A model generated the notes under the pieces. It saw nothing but the letters and a program-made list of their open reading frames with translations, was not told where the DNA came from and made no database searches. From the NCBI GenBank assembly GCA_017443985.1, contig JAFSXR010000018.1, forward strand, positions 1 to 60,278: DNA of 60,278 bases, read 5' to 3'. Origin of the DNA: Synergistaceae bacterium (GTDB taxonomy: Bacteria; Synergistota; Synergistia; Synergistales; Aminobacteriaceae). Of the stretch, positions 27,401-34,293 are shown piece after piece (within the stretch, counting starts at the first letter, position 1; the number at the start of each line of letters is the position of its first letter). A program made the translations under genes and the position numbers.

Positions 27401-28055
27401 TGTGCGTTAAAAATGTTGTGTGTCGGCAATGATCTGACCAGTAAGTGTCGAGGACTTTAATTTCTGTTTCGGTGGGATTTCTTTTTTCGGATTCAAAATA
27501 TTTTTTGCAGCACTCTAAATCTTCACGGCTCATAGCTAGATTTTTTAGCTCTGTGATTTTTTCAAGTTCTATAAATTTAATATCCTTAACTCCTACCTTC
27601 TCACTCCTCACTCCTAATTCTAAACTTGCTTCTCTTGCTTCGACCGGGTTAATTAAAAATTTCTTAATGCCCTCAAAATTATTTATATCTCCGTAAAATA
27701 AATAGACTCTCGCAGTTTTTACGGCCGGCCTGAAGCCTAATAAGAGCATGGCGCATTGTTCAGCCGCGTCTGCTCTCTGGTCGTACTGTCCGGGCAGGAA
27801 CTCGACGGCTAAAATTTTATCAGCGTCATCAGGTAAATTTTCTAATATTTCATCAGTGAACGGCTCCGCGAAGATTGAATGTCTGCATGTGTCGAACATC
27901 TCGGCGTTAAGTCCTTCAACGTCGTAGCGGTTTAATATTCTTACTTGTGAAATATTTTCGTTGCCTTGAATATTTTTAATTTCGTTGAGCAGTGAAATCA
28001 CTTCAAAATTTTCACGGTCTTTGCGTTCCGTGTAAAGCCTGAATATTTTTGACAT
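24399..28055 (-). CDS. purL: Phosphoribosylformylglycinamidine synthase, single chain
   Basis: A 1218-residue amidotransferase converting FGAR to FGAM with ATP and glutamine. The synthetase region has TEIKVLDTYWSDHCRHTTF, FKNETHNHPTEIEPFGGAAT and NDFGAGGVSVAVGELADGL. The C-terminal glutaminase has VFAGTNCEYETA, the nucleophile Cys in GICNGFQALV, and ISHGEGRFVC. Architecture matches the clostridial-type single-chain enzyme. ATG 28055 is preceded by GGAG; the open frame runs further upstream but without homology. Three heptamer arrays are inserted in frame (about residues 142-157, 591-616 and 923-954), adding LGVRSEKVG-, GIRNEEAGS- and ELGIRNEVT-type segments. Confidence 0.94.
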   Translation of the reverse strand: MSKIFRLYTERKDRENFEVISLLNEIKNIQGNENISQVRILNRYDVEGLNAEMFDTCRHSIFAEPFTDEILENLPDDADKILAVEFLPGQYDQRADAAEQCAMLLLGFRPAVKTARVYLFYGDINNFEGIKKFLINPVEAREASLELGVRSEKVGVKDIKFIELEKITELKNLAMSREDLECCKKYFESEKRNPTETEIKVLDTYWSDHCRHTTFLTHIKEPEINDEKILEVYENYLSIRKKLGYPENKPVTLMDLATIGAKYLKSQGKLPDLVSSEENNACTVKINVDVDNEIQSWLLLFKNETHNHPTEIEPFGGAATCIGGAIRDPLSGRAYVYQAMRITGAASPFNPTMPGKLSQRSIITKAAAGYSSYGNQIGIPTGLVDEIYHEGYKAKRLEVGAVIAAVPEKNVIREKPSDGDLILLLGGRTGRDGIGGATGSSVSHNSSFIETRGAEVQKGNAPEERKLQRLFRNPDFTKLIKRCNDFGAGGVSVAVGELADGLDINLDAVPLKYAGLDGTEIAVSESQERMAVVVAEKDVERVKNLALSEDVQATVIARVNNSGRMRMTWRGKEIVNLSREFINSNGAARHIQVGIRNEEAGSKSEKLLTPNSSLLTDLNICSKRGLAERFDSTVGAHSVLMPFGGKFQKTPAQAMAAKIPVGNHETETCSVMSWGFDPYISEKNSFNGAYLAVLESLCKIIATGADLKKCWLTFQEYFGKPGENPERWGLPFGALLGALKAQLDFEVAAIGGKDSMSGSFTDINGKNFDVPPTLISFAVAVTDVKKILSPEFKRAGSKVILLEPDYDERGLPEKNSMLKIFDTIIKLNSEGKILACSVPTFGGVKAAIFKMCLGNNLGFESAKKDFNDLRGKFILEVADDVNNFPVLGRVIEEPEIIFDGEKIILSEAEKIYNSPLENIFPTETISNEELGIRNEVTKNNFSPLTPNSCLLNPACFLIPVFAGTNCEYETAKAIEKAGGRAKIFVVRTLTPELMKTSAEEFADALKKSQALVLPGGFSNGDEPDGSGKFIAIFLRSPVVREALENLIDRRGGLVCGICNGFQALVKTGLLPFGRICEPDELTASLTFNKIGRHQSRIIFSRVIQNHSAWLRKTKIGEVYSIPISHGEGRFVCSQATFDTLMRNDQIAGQYADMNGEPSMLTQYNPSGSFGAVECLTSPDGRIIGRMGHVERNGLGLYKNVPGNYGIKFFESAVEFLKN
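25194..25285. repeat. In-frame heptamer inverted pair inside purL (third insertion)
   Basis: A forward array (TTTAGGAGG, CAGGAGT, TAGGAGT) and a reverse array (CATTCCTA, ATTCCTA, ATTCCTC) sit in frame between the synthetase part and the glutaminase. They encode a segment with ELGIRNEVTK and SPLTPNSCLLNP that has no family counterpart. Confidence 0.8.
26209..26281. repeat. In-frame heptamer inverted pair inside purL (second insertion)
   Basis: Four forward units (TTAGGAG/TGAGGAG) are followed by reverse units (CTTCCTG, CTTCCTC, GTTCCTA, ATTCCTA). The protein gains HIQVGIRNEEAG and LLTPNSSLLTD between two well-conserved synthetase segments. Confidence 0.8.
27586..27627. repeat. In-frame heptamer array inside purL (first insertion)
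   Basis: Reverse units (ACTCCTA, ACTCCTC, ACTCCTA) in one orientation encode SLELGVRSEKVGVKD in the N-terminal linker region. Confidence 0.75.
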
Positions 28056-28120
28056 TAATAAAAAATTTCTCCTTAAATGAATTTTTGCAAAGCTATATTG
28101 TATAATATTATTGTCTTTAG

Positions 28121-28145
28121 TTCCCGAAGCAGGGAATTTTTTTTT
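28121..28145 (+). terminator. Mini-hairpin and T9 directly before the R1 repeat
   Basis: TTCCC-GAAGCA-GGGAA followed by nine T. It lies only about 15 bp after a TATAAT box, so any transcript from that box would be about 30 nt long. The same order occurs at the R3 copy. Confidence 0.55.
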
Positions 28146-28262
28146 GCAACTACTTTTACATCTACAAAAATCTAAAAAATTTTCAGTCCTCAAAAATTTT
28201 CACGAAGCAATTAAAAAAATAGAATCGCAAAAATTTTCTCGGCCTCATAAAAAAATTAAAAA
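28137..28262 (+). repeat. Dispersed ~120-bp element, copy R1
   Basis: It opens with TTTTTTGCAACTAC and has the core CTAC-N8-CTAC, then AAAATTTT blocks and ATTAAAAAAATAGAATCGCAAA. It aligns without large gaps to copies at 35458 and 55779, and more loosely to 47268. Confidence 0.7.
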
Positions 28263-28269
28263 TAAAAAT

Positions 28270-28304
28270 ACACTCCCATGCTTTATAAAAAATATAGGGA
28301 GCGT
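28270..28304 (-). terminator. Terminator of comB
   Basis: On the minus strand ACGCTCCC pairs with GGGAGTGT (one G.T), followed by ATTTTTATTTTT. Confidence 0.65.
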
Positions 28305-28309
28305 GAAAA

Positions 28310-29203
28310 TTATTTTTGAGTTGAAAAATATTGCGGCGGTTTTTTTGTGTAGCTTAATAATTCTTCAAACGGGTCTGAAATTTCTGAAGTTTTCGTATTC
28401 GTAACAGGTTCGGGTTTTATCCGCTCAAATCTTGGAGTTGCGTACGGTCTTGCGCTGCCGTCAACACTCTGCAAAATTATGCGGCCTGTATTATCATTCA
28501 CGAGCATCGGCACGACCGTCGAAGCGTCAACTTCGCAGGCAAAAATAATATCGCGCCCGTAGCCTATATGTTTCAAATATTCGGCGTGATTAGATTTTTC
28601 GACGCATGAGAGCAGATTATTCTCGCGGCTTTGCCACGTGGTCAGGGCTATTCTTGCGCTGTCGCTCAAAAGGACCTCGCCCCGTGCCTGCAAACTTTCA
28701 ATCACTGCTCCGGCACATAAAGTATCTTCCCAAGACGGCCTATTTTTTCGCCCCGAACATAAAATCCCTATTCTGTTTCCGATTTTTAGCGCGTGGTCAA
28801 GACATGCCGAGACGTTTCTAAAACTCACGGCGATTACGGGACTTCCAGAAGACGAAGCCTCATTTAATGCTACAATTCCGTTAGTTGTTGACATAACGCC
28901 GCAGTAATGCTCTTGAATTAACTCGTAATTTAATTCTAAAGGCGAGTTGCCTAAATCAAAACCTTCCGGCGGTATTCCGTTCACTTCGCCCATTAACAAC
29001 GGAGAAGAGCCGCGCTCCCTTAATTCAAGAACTAAACGCCGGGCCTCGTCAGGACTTTGCACGGGATATAATTCAGTGCCGCCGAGCTCAAACCATCGGG
29101 TTATAACAGTGGTAGCTCTCAAAACATCAATCACCAGCCACACGTCAGCAACGGGAAGAAAATTATTTTCTCCGCACGAAAAAACTAAATCAGCTTCAAA
29201 CAT
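28310..29203 (-). CDS. comB: 2-phosphosulfolactate phosphatase family (ComB)
   Basis: A 297-residue ComB-family phosphatase. In coenzyme M biosynthesis ComB dephosphorylates 2-phosphosulfolactate; many non-methanogens carry it, probably for sulfolactate metabolism. Motifs: VIDVLRATTVITRWFE, MGEVNGIPPEGFDLGNSP, STTNGI and LCSGRKNRPSWEDTLCAG. The C-terminal 40-50 residues extend beyond the family core. No comA or comC lies nearby. It is the last gene of the minus-strand operon. Confidence 0.88.
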   Translation of the reverse strand: MFEADLVFSCGENNFLPVADVWLVIDVLRATTVITRWFELGGTELYPVQSPDEARRLVLELRERGSSPLLMGEVNGIPPEGFDLGNSPLELNYELIQEHYCGVMSTTNGIVALNEASSSGSPVIAVSFRNVSACLDHALKIGNRIGILCSGRKNRPSWEDTLCAGAVIESLQARGEVLLSDSARIALTTWQSRENNLLSCVEKSNHAEYLKHIGYGRDIIFACEVDASTVVPMLVNDNTGRIILQSVDGSARPYATPRFERIKPEPVTNTKTSEISDPFEELLSYTKKPPQYFSTQK

Positions 29204-29216
29204 TTTTACCTAATTT

Positions 29217-29247
29217 TTAACTCCTAACTCCTAATTCCTAACTCTAA
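29217..29247 (-). repeat. Heptamer array between the DUF501 gene and comB
   Basis: Four units (ACTCCTA, ACTCCTA, ATTCCTA, ACTCTAA) in one orientation fill the gap between the DUF501 stop and the comB start. Confidence 0.75.
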
Positions 29248-29832
29248 TTATACAGTCCGCTTTGAACATAAATTTTTTTTACAGCCGCCGCAAAGCCCTT
29301 TCGAGTTCAGCCACGCGCTGCCAGGGTGAAATCCTAAAGCTAAAAACGAAGCCGTCTGAAGATGAAGGCATTTGACATTAATATTTTCAGAGTCGTATCT
29401 AATTCCGCCGACACCGCCGCGAATTAAAGACTTAAAAATTTTTCCGTTATATCTTCTCATGAAATTACTTTGATTTTTATTAATGAGCTTTAATCTTAAA
29501 ATCTGGTGCAGAAAATTATATTCGTGCCATTCGTGAAAAAGTTTTTTAGTCCGCAAAAATTCTTCGAGTTCATTAACTCCGCCTTGAGATTCGACAGTCC
29601 CTGCGAGTTTTATTAAATACGGACACATGAGCCAAAAAGTTGTCGGGAAGGGTCTCAATTTTTTTGACAGCGGCCTGCAGGTTATAACTTGGACGTGATT
29701 AAAGCCGCATTTTTTTACGGATATTATTAAGGACGAATCAAAACGCCGTTTTTTATCCGGCGTTATATTAAAAACGGGAGATGCTTTTTCAGATCTCCCG
29801 GCATTCACAAAAAAAATTTTATTCATGAGCAT
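29248..29832 (-). CDS. DUF501 family protein
   Basis: A 194-residue protein of the DUF501 family, function unknown. The family core is visible: FPTTFWLMCPYLIKLAGTVESQGG, then the C-terminal VKCLHLQTASFLALGFHPG. The chain ends with a Cys cluster (GLCGGCKKNLCS). The start codon overlaps the stop of the S1 gene as TAATG, so translation is coupled. Confidence 0.8.
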   Translation of the reverse strand: MLMNKIFFVNAGRSEKASPVFNITPDKKRRFDSSLIISVKKCGFNHVQVITCRPLSKKLRPFPTTFWLMCPYLIKLAGTVESQGGVNELEEFLRTKKLFHEWHEYNFLHQILRLKLINKNQSNFMRRYNGKIFKSLIRGGVGGIRYDSENINVKCLHLQTASFLALGFHPGSAWLNSKGLCGGCKKNLCSKRTV

Positions 29833-30413
29833 TAAAAGTCTCTGCTATTATTTCTGCGTCTCGTGCTTCGGCCTGTGCGTGCTGAGTTCCGCGTGTTCAG
29901 GTCCGTAATTTTGGCCTCGCTGGTCTTTAGGAATGAAGCCATCTTTTTTTCAAACGAGTCGGCTTCTTCGGGATTACTCTCTCTGTAGGCTTCCCTCACT
30001 GCGAAAAAATCCCTGACTTCATGAACCTCATGCGATTTATTATTATTTTGCTCTCTGTCAAAATTTCGCACTTGAGGTCTGAAATTTTCCCTGCCCGGTC
30101 GTGAAGTGTAGTTTGAAGTTTTTTTAGGCTGCTGCGGTGCCGGAGGGTCCATTGTCTGCTTGATCGAGAGGTCTATGCGTCCCCGCTCGTCAATTTTAAT
30201 AATTTTCGCTTTAATTTTGTCCTGCACTTTCAGAATTTCGTTAATGTCTTTAACAAAAGCGTATGACAGCTCGGAAATATGTATCATTCCCTTGCGGCCA
30301 TTCTCCGAAATTCTGACGAAAGCACCGTAAGGCATTATCTGCTCTACAGTACATTCAACGATGTCTCCTGTGTTTAATCCGGCTGAAAGGTCTGCGCTAT
30401 TAACCGTAGCCAT
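29832..30413 (-). CDS. S1-domain RNA-binding protein
   Basis: A 193-residue protein. Residues 15-85 form one S1 domain (GDIVECTVEQIMPYGAFVRI, GMIHISELS, DERGRIDLSIKQ), like general stress protein 13 / YugI. The remainder is a basic, Asn/Arg-rich tail ending in STRRRNNSRDF. It probably binds ribosomes or mRNA. It is coupled to the DUF501 gene. Confidence 0.88.
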   Translation of the reverse strand: MATVNSADLSAGLNTGDIVECTVEQIMPYGAFVRISENGRKGMIHISELSYAFVKDINEILKVQDKIKAKIIKIDERGRIDLSIKQTMDPPAPQQPKKTSNYTSRPGRENFRPQVRNFDREQNNNKSHEVHEVRDFFAVREAYRESNPEEADSFEKKMASFLKTSEAKITDLNTRNSARTGRSTRRRNNSRDF

Positions 30414-30481
30414 TTTTGAAAACTTTACTCCCTCGAAAAAAATTTAGTCTGAATATTTTACCGCAAAAAAAAAATTTTTTT

Positions 30482-31069
30482 CTATACCCACCGCCACTCA
30501 GGCTTTGACCCCATGCCGAGCCGCCTTATTAAATAAACGAACCGCGACTTAAACTGACGGCTTCCTTTTTTGTACCATACTAAAAGAGTTCCGTTTTGTT
30601 TATTCAAAACTATTTTTTCTACGGCACCTTCAACAATGGGCCCGTAGCACGCTAAAATAATTTCGTTGTTCGCGACATCGGGCTTTTTTCGCTGAAGTTT
30701 TATAACGTTCTGACGTTCCTGCGGCAAGGCTTGAATTTGTTTTAACTGTGAATATGTTTTTATTTTTTTGTTGAAAGATAATTTTTGCGTCCTAACATCT
30801 TGTTTTACAAAACGCTTTATTTTTACGTTGCGCGACTGCACCGGCTCTCTTAAAAATTTCACGCGCCGGGCAGCACATTCAATTTTCTTTTCAAAATCAA
30901 AAGGCTTCGAGATTTCAATTTTTATTTTAGGACGCATTGAGAAAGTCTCTACATGCTCGTGAGGTTTTATAATCTCCGGCGGGTCCATGTTGAAGTCATC
31001 AATGCGATAAACTTTCACGTCCCCTACAACACGACGCGCAATAAAATCACGAACTCCCCCAAGCGGCAT
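30482..31069 (-). CDS. Unknown basic protein (195 aa)
   Basis: Not recognised. Strongly basic in the middle (repeated Lys/Arg runs, residues 65-130), with an ordered C-terminal third, NNEIILACYGPIVEGAVEKI to FKSRFVYLIRRLGMG, that looks like a small beta domain. No signal peptide. It starts 9 bp after the 184-residue gene, so the two probably work together. Confidence 0.7.
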   Translation of the reverse strand: MPLGGVRDFIARRVVGDVKVYRIDDFNMDPPEIIKPHEHVETFSMRPKIKIEISKPFDFEKKIECAARRVKFLREPVQSRNVKIKRFVKQDVRTQKLSFNKKIKTYSQLKQIQALPQERQNVIKLQRKKPDVANNEIILACYGPIVEGAVEKIVLNKQNGTLLVWYKKGSRQFKSRFVYLIRRLGMGSKPEWRWV

Positions 31070-31078
31070 TTGCGTTTA

Positions 31079-31633
31079 TTAACTCCTTCCCGTCGCTAAA
31101 AAATTCAAAGCCTTTTGAAGTCTTGTGAAGGGCTCAAGAATATTCATTGACTGCGCCGCTTCAGCAAGACATGCTGCCGTCTGTTGAATCTCTTCGGGGC
31201 GTGTACCGTTGGGAAATTCCGCCATGAAGGGCGCACCGTTGTCATTAACCTGAATAAAAAATACTCCGGGCTCCGCAGTAGTCTCGATATGACCGGCGGC
31301 CTCTAAAGGGACGTGAGGGGACTCCTCAAGCAGAACGGTTTTAATTTTGCTGTCTGCTCTTAACGGCTCAAGAATATCGCTGTCAGTGCAAATCCATAAC
31401 TGCGGCTGAATTTCTACAGCGTCAAGCAGACTTTCAAGAATTAATTTTTCTTTCGCGTACTTTGCAAAAGAATCGCCGTAAAGTATCCGCGCCAAGTGGT
31501 CGGGTCTCAAAGGTTCGGTGCGTGCAAAATCAAGCGGAAAGCCTTTTGCGTCCGTTACCAAAGCCGCACCGCGTATCTGGGTTTCCGAGCCTTCGATTAA
31601 CATATAGCCTATTGAATTATTTTGAGAGGCCAT
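31079..31633 (-). CDS. Unknown acidic protein (184 aa)
   Basis: Not recognised. A soluble alpha/beta protein; the N-terminus NNSIGYMLIEGSETQIRGAA and the middle LWICTDSDILEPLRA look like strands of a nucleotide-binding or regulatory fold, without a P-loop. Conserved-looking HVPLEAAGHIETT lies near residue 125. It forms a tight pair with the basic 195-residue gene. Confidence 0.7.
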   Translation of the reverse strand: MASQNNSIGYMLIEGSETQIRGAALVTDAKGFPLDFARTEPLRPDHLARILYGDSFAKYAKEKLILESLLDAVEIQPQLWICTDSDILEPLRADSKIKTVLLEESPHVPLEAAGHIETTAEPGVFFIQVNDNGAPFMAEFPNGTRPEEIQQTAACLAEAAQSMNILEPFTRLQKALNFLATGRS

Positions 31634-31663
31634 AAAAATTTTTCTCCTTTGCAGGCTTAATTT

Positions 31664-32002
31664 TTAATCATCAAGTTTGAATTTCAAAATCTCGCCCGTT
31701 ACAGCGTCAATTTTGCAATCGTATTCGTTGCCGTTTGCGTAGCACTCAAACTCATAGACCGGCCTGAAGTCCGAGCCGTTGGGGTAGTCGTGTACTTCGT
31801 TGTCGAGGTCAAAATCTTTGAAGCTGATGTTGTTGGCTCCGATGTGCTTTGATGCAATGCTCCTGACCTCTTCGGTCGAGATTAATTTCATTCCTCTGCG
31901 TGAGGCTTCCTCACGGACATAATATCCGTCATCGGCGAATGCCTGAGCGGCAAGAGCAAGCACTAACAGCGCGAGCGCAATCACAAATAATTTTCTTTTC
32001 AT
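31664..32002 (-). CDS. Exported PepSY-domain protein
   Basis: A 112-residue exported protein. Signal peptide MKRKLFVIALALLVLALAA-QAFA, then one PepSY domain ending in the typical DCKIDAVTGEILKFKLDD. PepSY domains are thought to inhibit or bind secreted proteases or to act in redox modules. Acidic mature chain. Confidence 0.85.
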   Translation of the reverse strand: MKRKLFVIALALLVLALAAQAFADDGYYVREEASRRGMKLISTEEVRSIASKHIGANNISFKDFDLDNEVHDYPNGSDFRPVYEFECYANGNEYDCKIDAVTGEILKFKLDD

Positions 32003-32023
32003 AATAAAAAAGTCCTCGCTTTC

Positions 32024-32503
32024 TTAATTTCTAATTTCTTTCAAAATTTTTTTCAGCGCAAAATTTACACTCTTGCTTCTAATATCGGCACGGCTGCCCG
32101 AAAACTTTTCCGTGAAAGTTTTTACTTCATTCTTTGACGCAACGCCGAAGCAGACAGTTCCGACGGGCTTTAATTCGCTTCCGCCGTCCGGGCCTGCTAT
32201 GCCGGTTATCGAGACGGCTATATCAGCGTCATAAATTTTCAATGCTCCCTGCGCCATTTCGAGAGCGCACTGCTCGCTGACAGCACCAAAATTTTTTAGG
32301 GTATCTTCTTTTACGCCCAAAATATTTTTCTTGGCCTCGTTGCTGTAAGTTACCGCGCTGCCGTTGAAAATTTCAGAGCTTCCGGGAAATTCAGTCAATG
32401 CCGCTCCGACAAGTCCGCCCGTGCATGATTCAGCGCAGGCAATTTTTAATTTTTTTTCTCTTGCTTCGTTTAATATTTCTGAAATCATTTCCCTGTTGCC
32501 CAT
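32024..32503 (-). CDS. pncC: Nicotinamide-nucleotide amidase (CinA C-terminal type)
   Basis: A 159-residue stand-alone CinA C-terminal domain, which deamidates NMN to NaMN in NAD recycling. Motifs: IACAESCTGGLVGAALTEFPGSS with the catalytic Ser/Cys region, VTYSNEAKKNILGV and SITGIAGPDGGSELKPVGTV. It overlaps pgpA by 19 bp, a common linkage. Confidence 0.93.
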   Translation of the reverse strand: MGNREMISEILNEAREKKLKIACAESCTGGLVGAALTEFPGSSEIFNGSAVTYSNEAKKNILGVKEDTLKNFGAVSEQCALEMAQGALKIYDADIAVSITGIAGPDGGSELKPVGTVCFGVASKNEVKTFTEKFSGSRADIRSKSVNFALKKILKEIRN

Positions 32504-32985
32504 GTAATTAACTCATAGACCCAGCCGGCCTGATGAAAATAAGAGTTATAAAGCTGTAAAAGAAAATTCGCCATTATTCCGCCGACAACGTCATCGGCCA
32601 TTATTCCCCAGCCGCCCGGCAGTTTTTCCATCGTTGAGACAGGAAAAGGCTTGAGAATGTCAATCAGCCTGAACAAAAAAAATCCAGGAATTATAAAACT
32701 TTTCGGGAGCATAAAAATACTCAGCCACATTCCTGGAACTTCATCAATGTTTAAGAAGCTGGGGTCTTTCATGTTGAAAAATTTTTCTGATTTTCCCGTT
32801 ACGTAAACGCCGACAAAAATTACAAGAATTATTGCCCACATCGGAACATCTATAAACATGCTCACGACACACGCAGCAGCAGAGCTGACAGTTCCGGGCA
32901 TTCCTGACGGCAGAAAACCGAGCCCGAACACGCTCGCAAGCCATACATAATAAGGATAATTTTTCATTTCGCTAATTTTCGGCAT
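32485..32985 (-). CDS. pgpA: Phosphatidylglycerophosphatase A
   Basis: A 166-residue membrane phosphatase that makes phosphatidylglycerol from PGP, downstream of CdsA in lipid synthesis. Motifs: FGLGFLPSGMPGTVSSAA, FLNIDEVPGMWLSI, FRLIDILKPFP and GGWGIMADDVVGG with the acidic metal-binding residues. It starts 3 bp after rimO. Confidence 0.92.
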   Translation of the reverse strand: MPKISEMKNYPYYVWLASVFGLGFLPSGMPGTVSSAAACVVSMFIDVPMWAIILVIFVGVYVTGKSEKFFNMKDPSFLNIDEVPGMWLSIFMLPKSFIIPGFFLFRLIDILKPFPVSTMEKLPGGWGIMADDVVGGIMANFLLQLYNSYFHQAGWVYELITWATGK

Positions 32986-32988
32986 TAC

Positions 32989-34293
32989 TTAATCAATCAC
33001 CTTTCCGAATAAATCATTTTCTATACTGCTTTCAATTTTTGCGCGGATTTTGTCGCCGGGCTTTAATTTTTTTTCGTCAATCCCCGACACGCTTACAACT
33101 CCGTCAACTTCGGGAGCGTCCCTGTAGCTTCGTCCGTAAGCTAAAATTTCGCCTTCGTCTTTTTCAATGCTCTCAACTAAAATTTCAAGCTCTTGGCCTT
33201 CAAATAACCTGCTCCTGTCGTCTGCTATTTCGCTTTGAAATTCGAGAACTTCTCCGCAGCGTTCTTCGGCAGTCTCATGCGGGACTTGCCCGTCAAAATC
33301 TGCTGCCTTTGTCCCCTCTTCGGGCGAATAGGGAAAAACTCCGACGCGGTCAAATTCAATCTCGCTCAAAAATTCTAGGACTTTCTCAAATTTTTTTCTT
33401 GTCTCGCCGGGAAATCCCGTCATTATTGTTGTTCTCAACGTGAATAAATTATCAACGCCCCGAATGTAATTAAAAATTTTTTCCATATGGCCTTCAGGGC
33501 ACGGCCTATTCATTTTCGCTAAAATTTCTAAATCAGCGTGCTGTATCGGAACATCGAGATAGCGCAAAACTTTTTCATGAGACATCAAAAAATCTATCAA
33601 CTCTTCATTAACTCTGTTCGGGTGCAGATATAAAAGCCTCAGCCACGTTCCGTCGGGAAGCTCTTTATTAAGTTCGTGGATTAAAGTTTTCAAGTCCGTT
33701 CCGTCGTTAAAATCCTGACCGTAAACCGTCAAGTCCTGACCGACGAGGCATAATTCTTTAGCACCGGCGGCGCAGAGCATCAAAGCCTCATCAATTAAAT
33801 TTTTTAACGGCACGCTCCGCAGTCTTCCCCTTATTGAAGGGATTGCGCAATACGAGCATAAAGTGTTACAGCCCTCGCTGATTTTTAGATAGCGCGTCCA
33901 AAATTTTTTATCGAGGGCGTGAGAAATTATTTTGCAATTCGCGTTGAAATTTCCGCCGAGAAAATTAATAATCCCCTCCCATTCTTCCGAACGCGCAAAT
34001 AAATCGACCGTCGGAAATTCTTTTTTCAAATCTTTTTCGTAACGGTTGACGAGACAGCCGAGTACGATTAATTTTTTTATTGTGCCGTTATTTTTTAATT
34101 CTTCGAGGTCAATTATCGCGTCGATATTTTCTTTTACAGCGTCAACAATAAAACCGCAAGTATTAATAATTGCGGCTTCTGCGTTTTTTGCTTCGTCTTC
34201 TATTTCATGGCCGGCAGCCCTCAGCAATGCGGTTAAGTGTTCGCTGTCCGCAGTGTTCTTTGCACAGCCCATGCTTAAAATAAAAATCTTCAT
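32989..34293 (-). CDS. rimO: Ribosomal protein S12 methylthiotransferase
   Basis: A 434-residue radical-SAM methylthiotransferase modifying Asp88/89 of ribosomal protein S12. The N-terminal UPF0004 domain has cysteines in SMGCAKNTADSE, IINTCGF and LGCLVNRY; the radical-SAM cluster is CNTLCSYCAIPSIRGRLRS; a C-terminal TRAM domain follows. Its start overlaps the Mrr-like stop by 4 bp. Confidence 0.95.
   Translation of the reverse strand: MKIFILSMGCAKNTADSEHLTALLRAAGHEIEDEAKNAEAAIINTCGFIVDAVKENIDAIIDLEELKNNGTIKKLIVLGCLVNRYEKDLKKEFPTVDLFARSEEWEGIINFLGGNFNANCKIISHALDKKFWTRYLKISEGCNTLCSYCAIPSIRGRLRSVPLKNLIDEALMLCAAGAKELCLVGQDLTVYGQDFNDGTDLKTLIHELNKELPDGTWLRLLYLHPNRVNEELIDFLMSHEKVLRYLDVPIQHADLEILAKMNRPCPEGHMEKIFNYIRGVDNLFTLRTTIMTGFPGETRKKFEKVLEFLSEIEFDRVGVFPYSPEEGTKAADFDGQVPHETAEERCGEVLEFQSEIADDRSRLFEGQELEILVESIEKDEGEILAYGRSYRDAPEVDGVVSVSGIDEKKLKPGDKIRAKIESSIENDLFGKVID

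Larger units (their letters stand above)
28056..28309. other. Intergenic region: TATAAT box, mini-hairpin, R1 repeat, comB terminator
   Basis: Read on the plus strand: TATAAT at 28101-28106, a TTCCC/GGGAA hairpin with nine T (28121-28145), the R1 element (28137-28262), then the hairpin that terminates comB on the minus strand. No coding potential is visible. Confidence 0.6.

Noticed and set aside
28056..28193. N-terminal extension of PurL by 46 codons
   Set aside because: This stretch covers the R1 element, its hairpin and the TATAAT box, and lacks family homology; ATG 28055 has a good GGAG.
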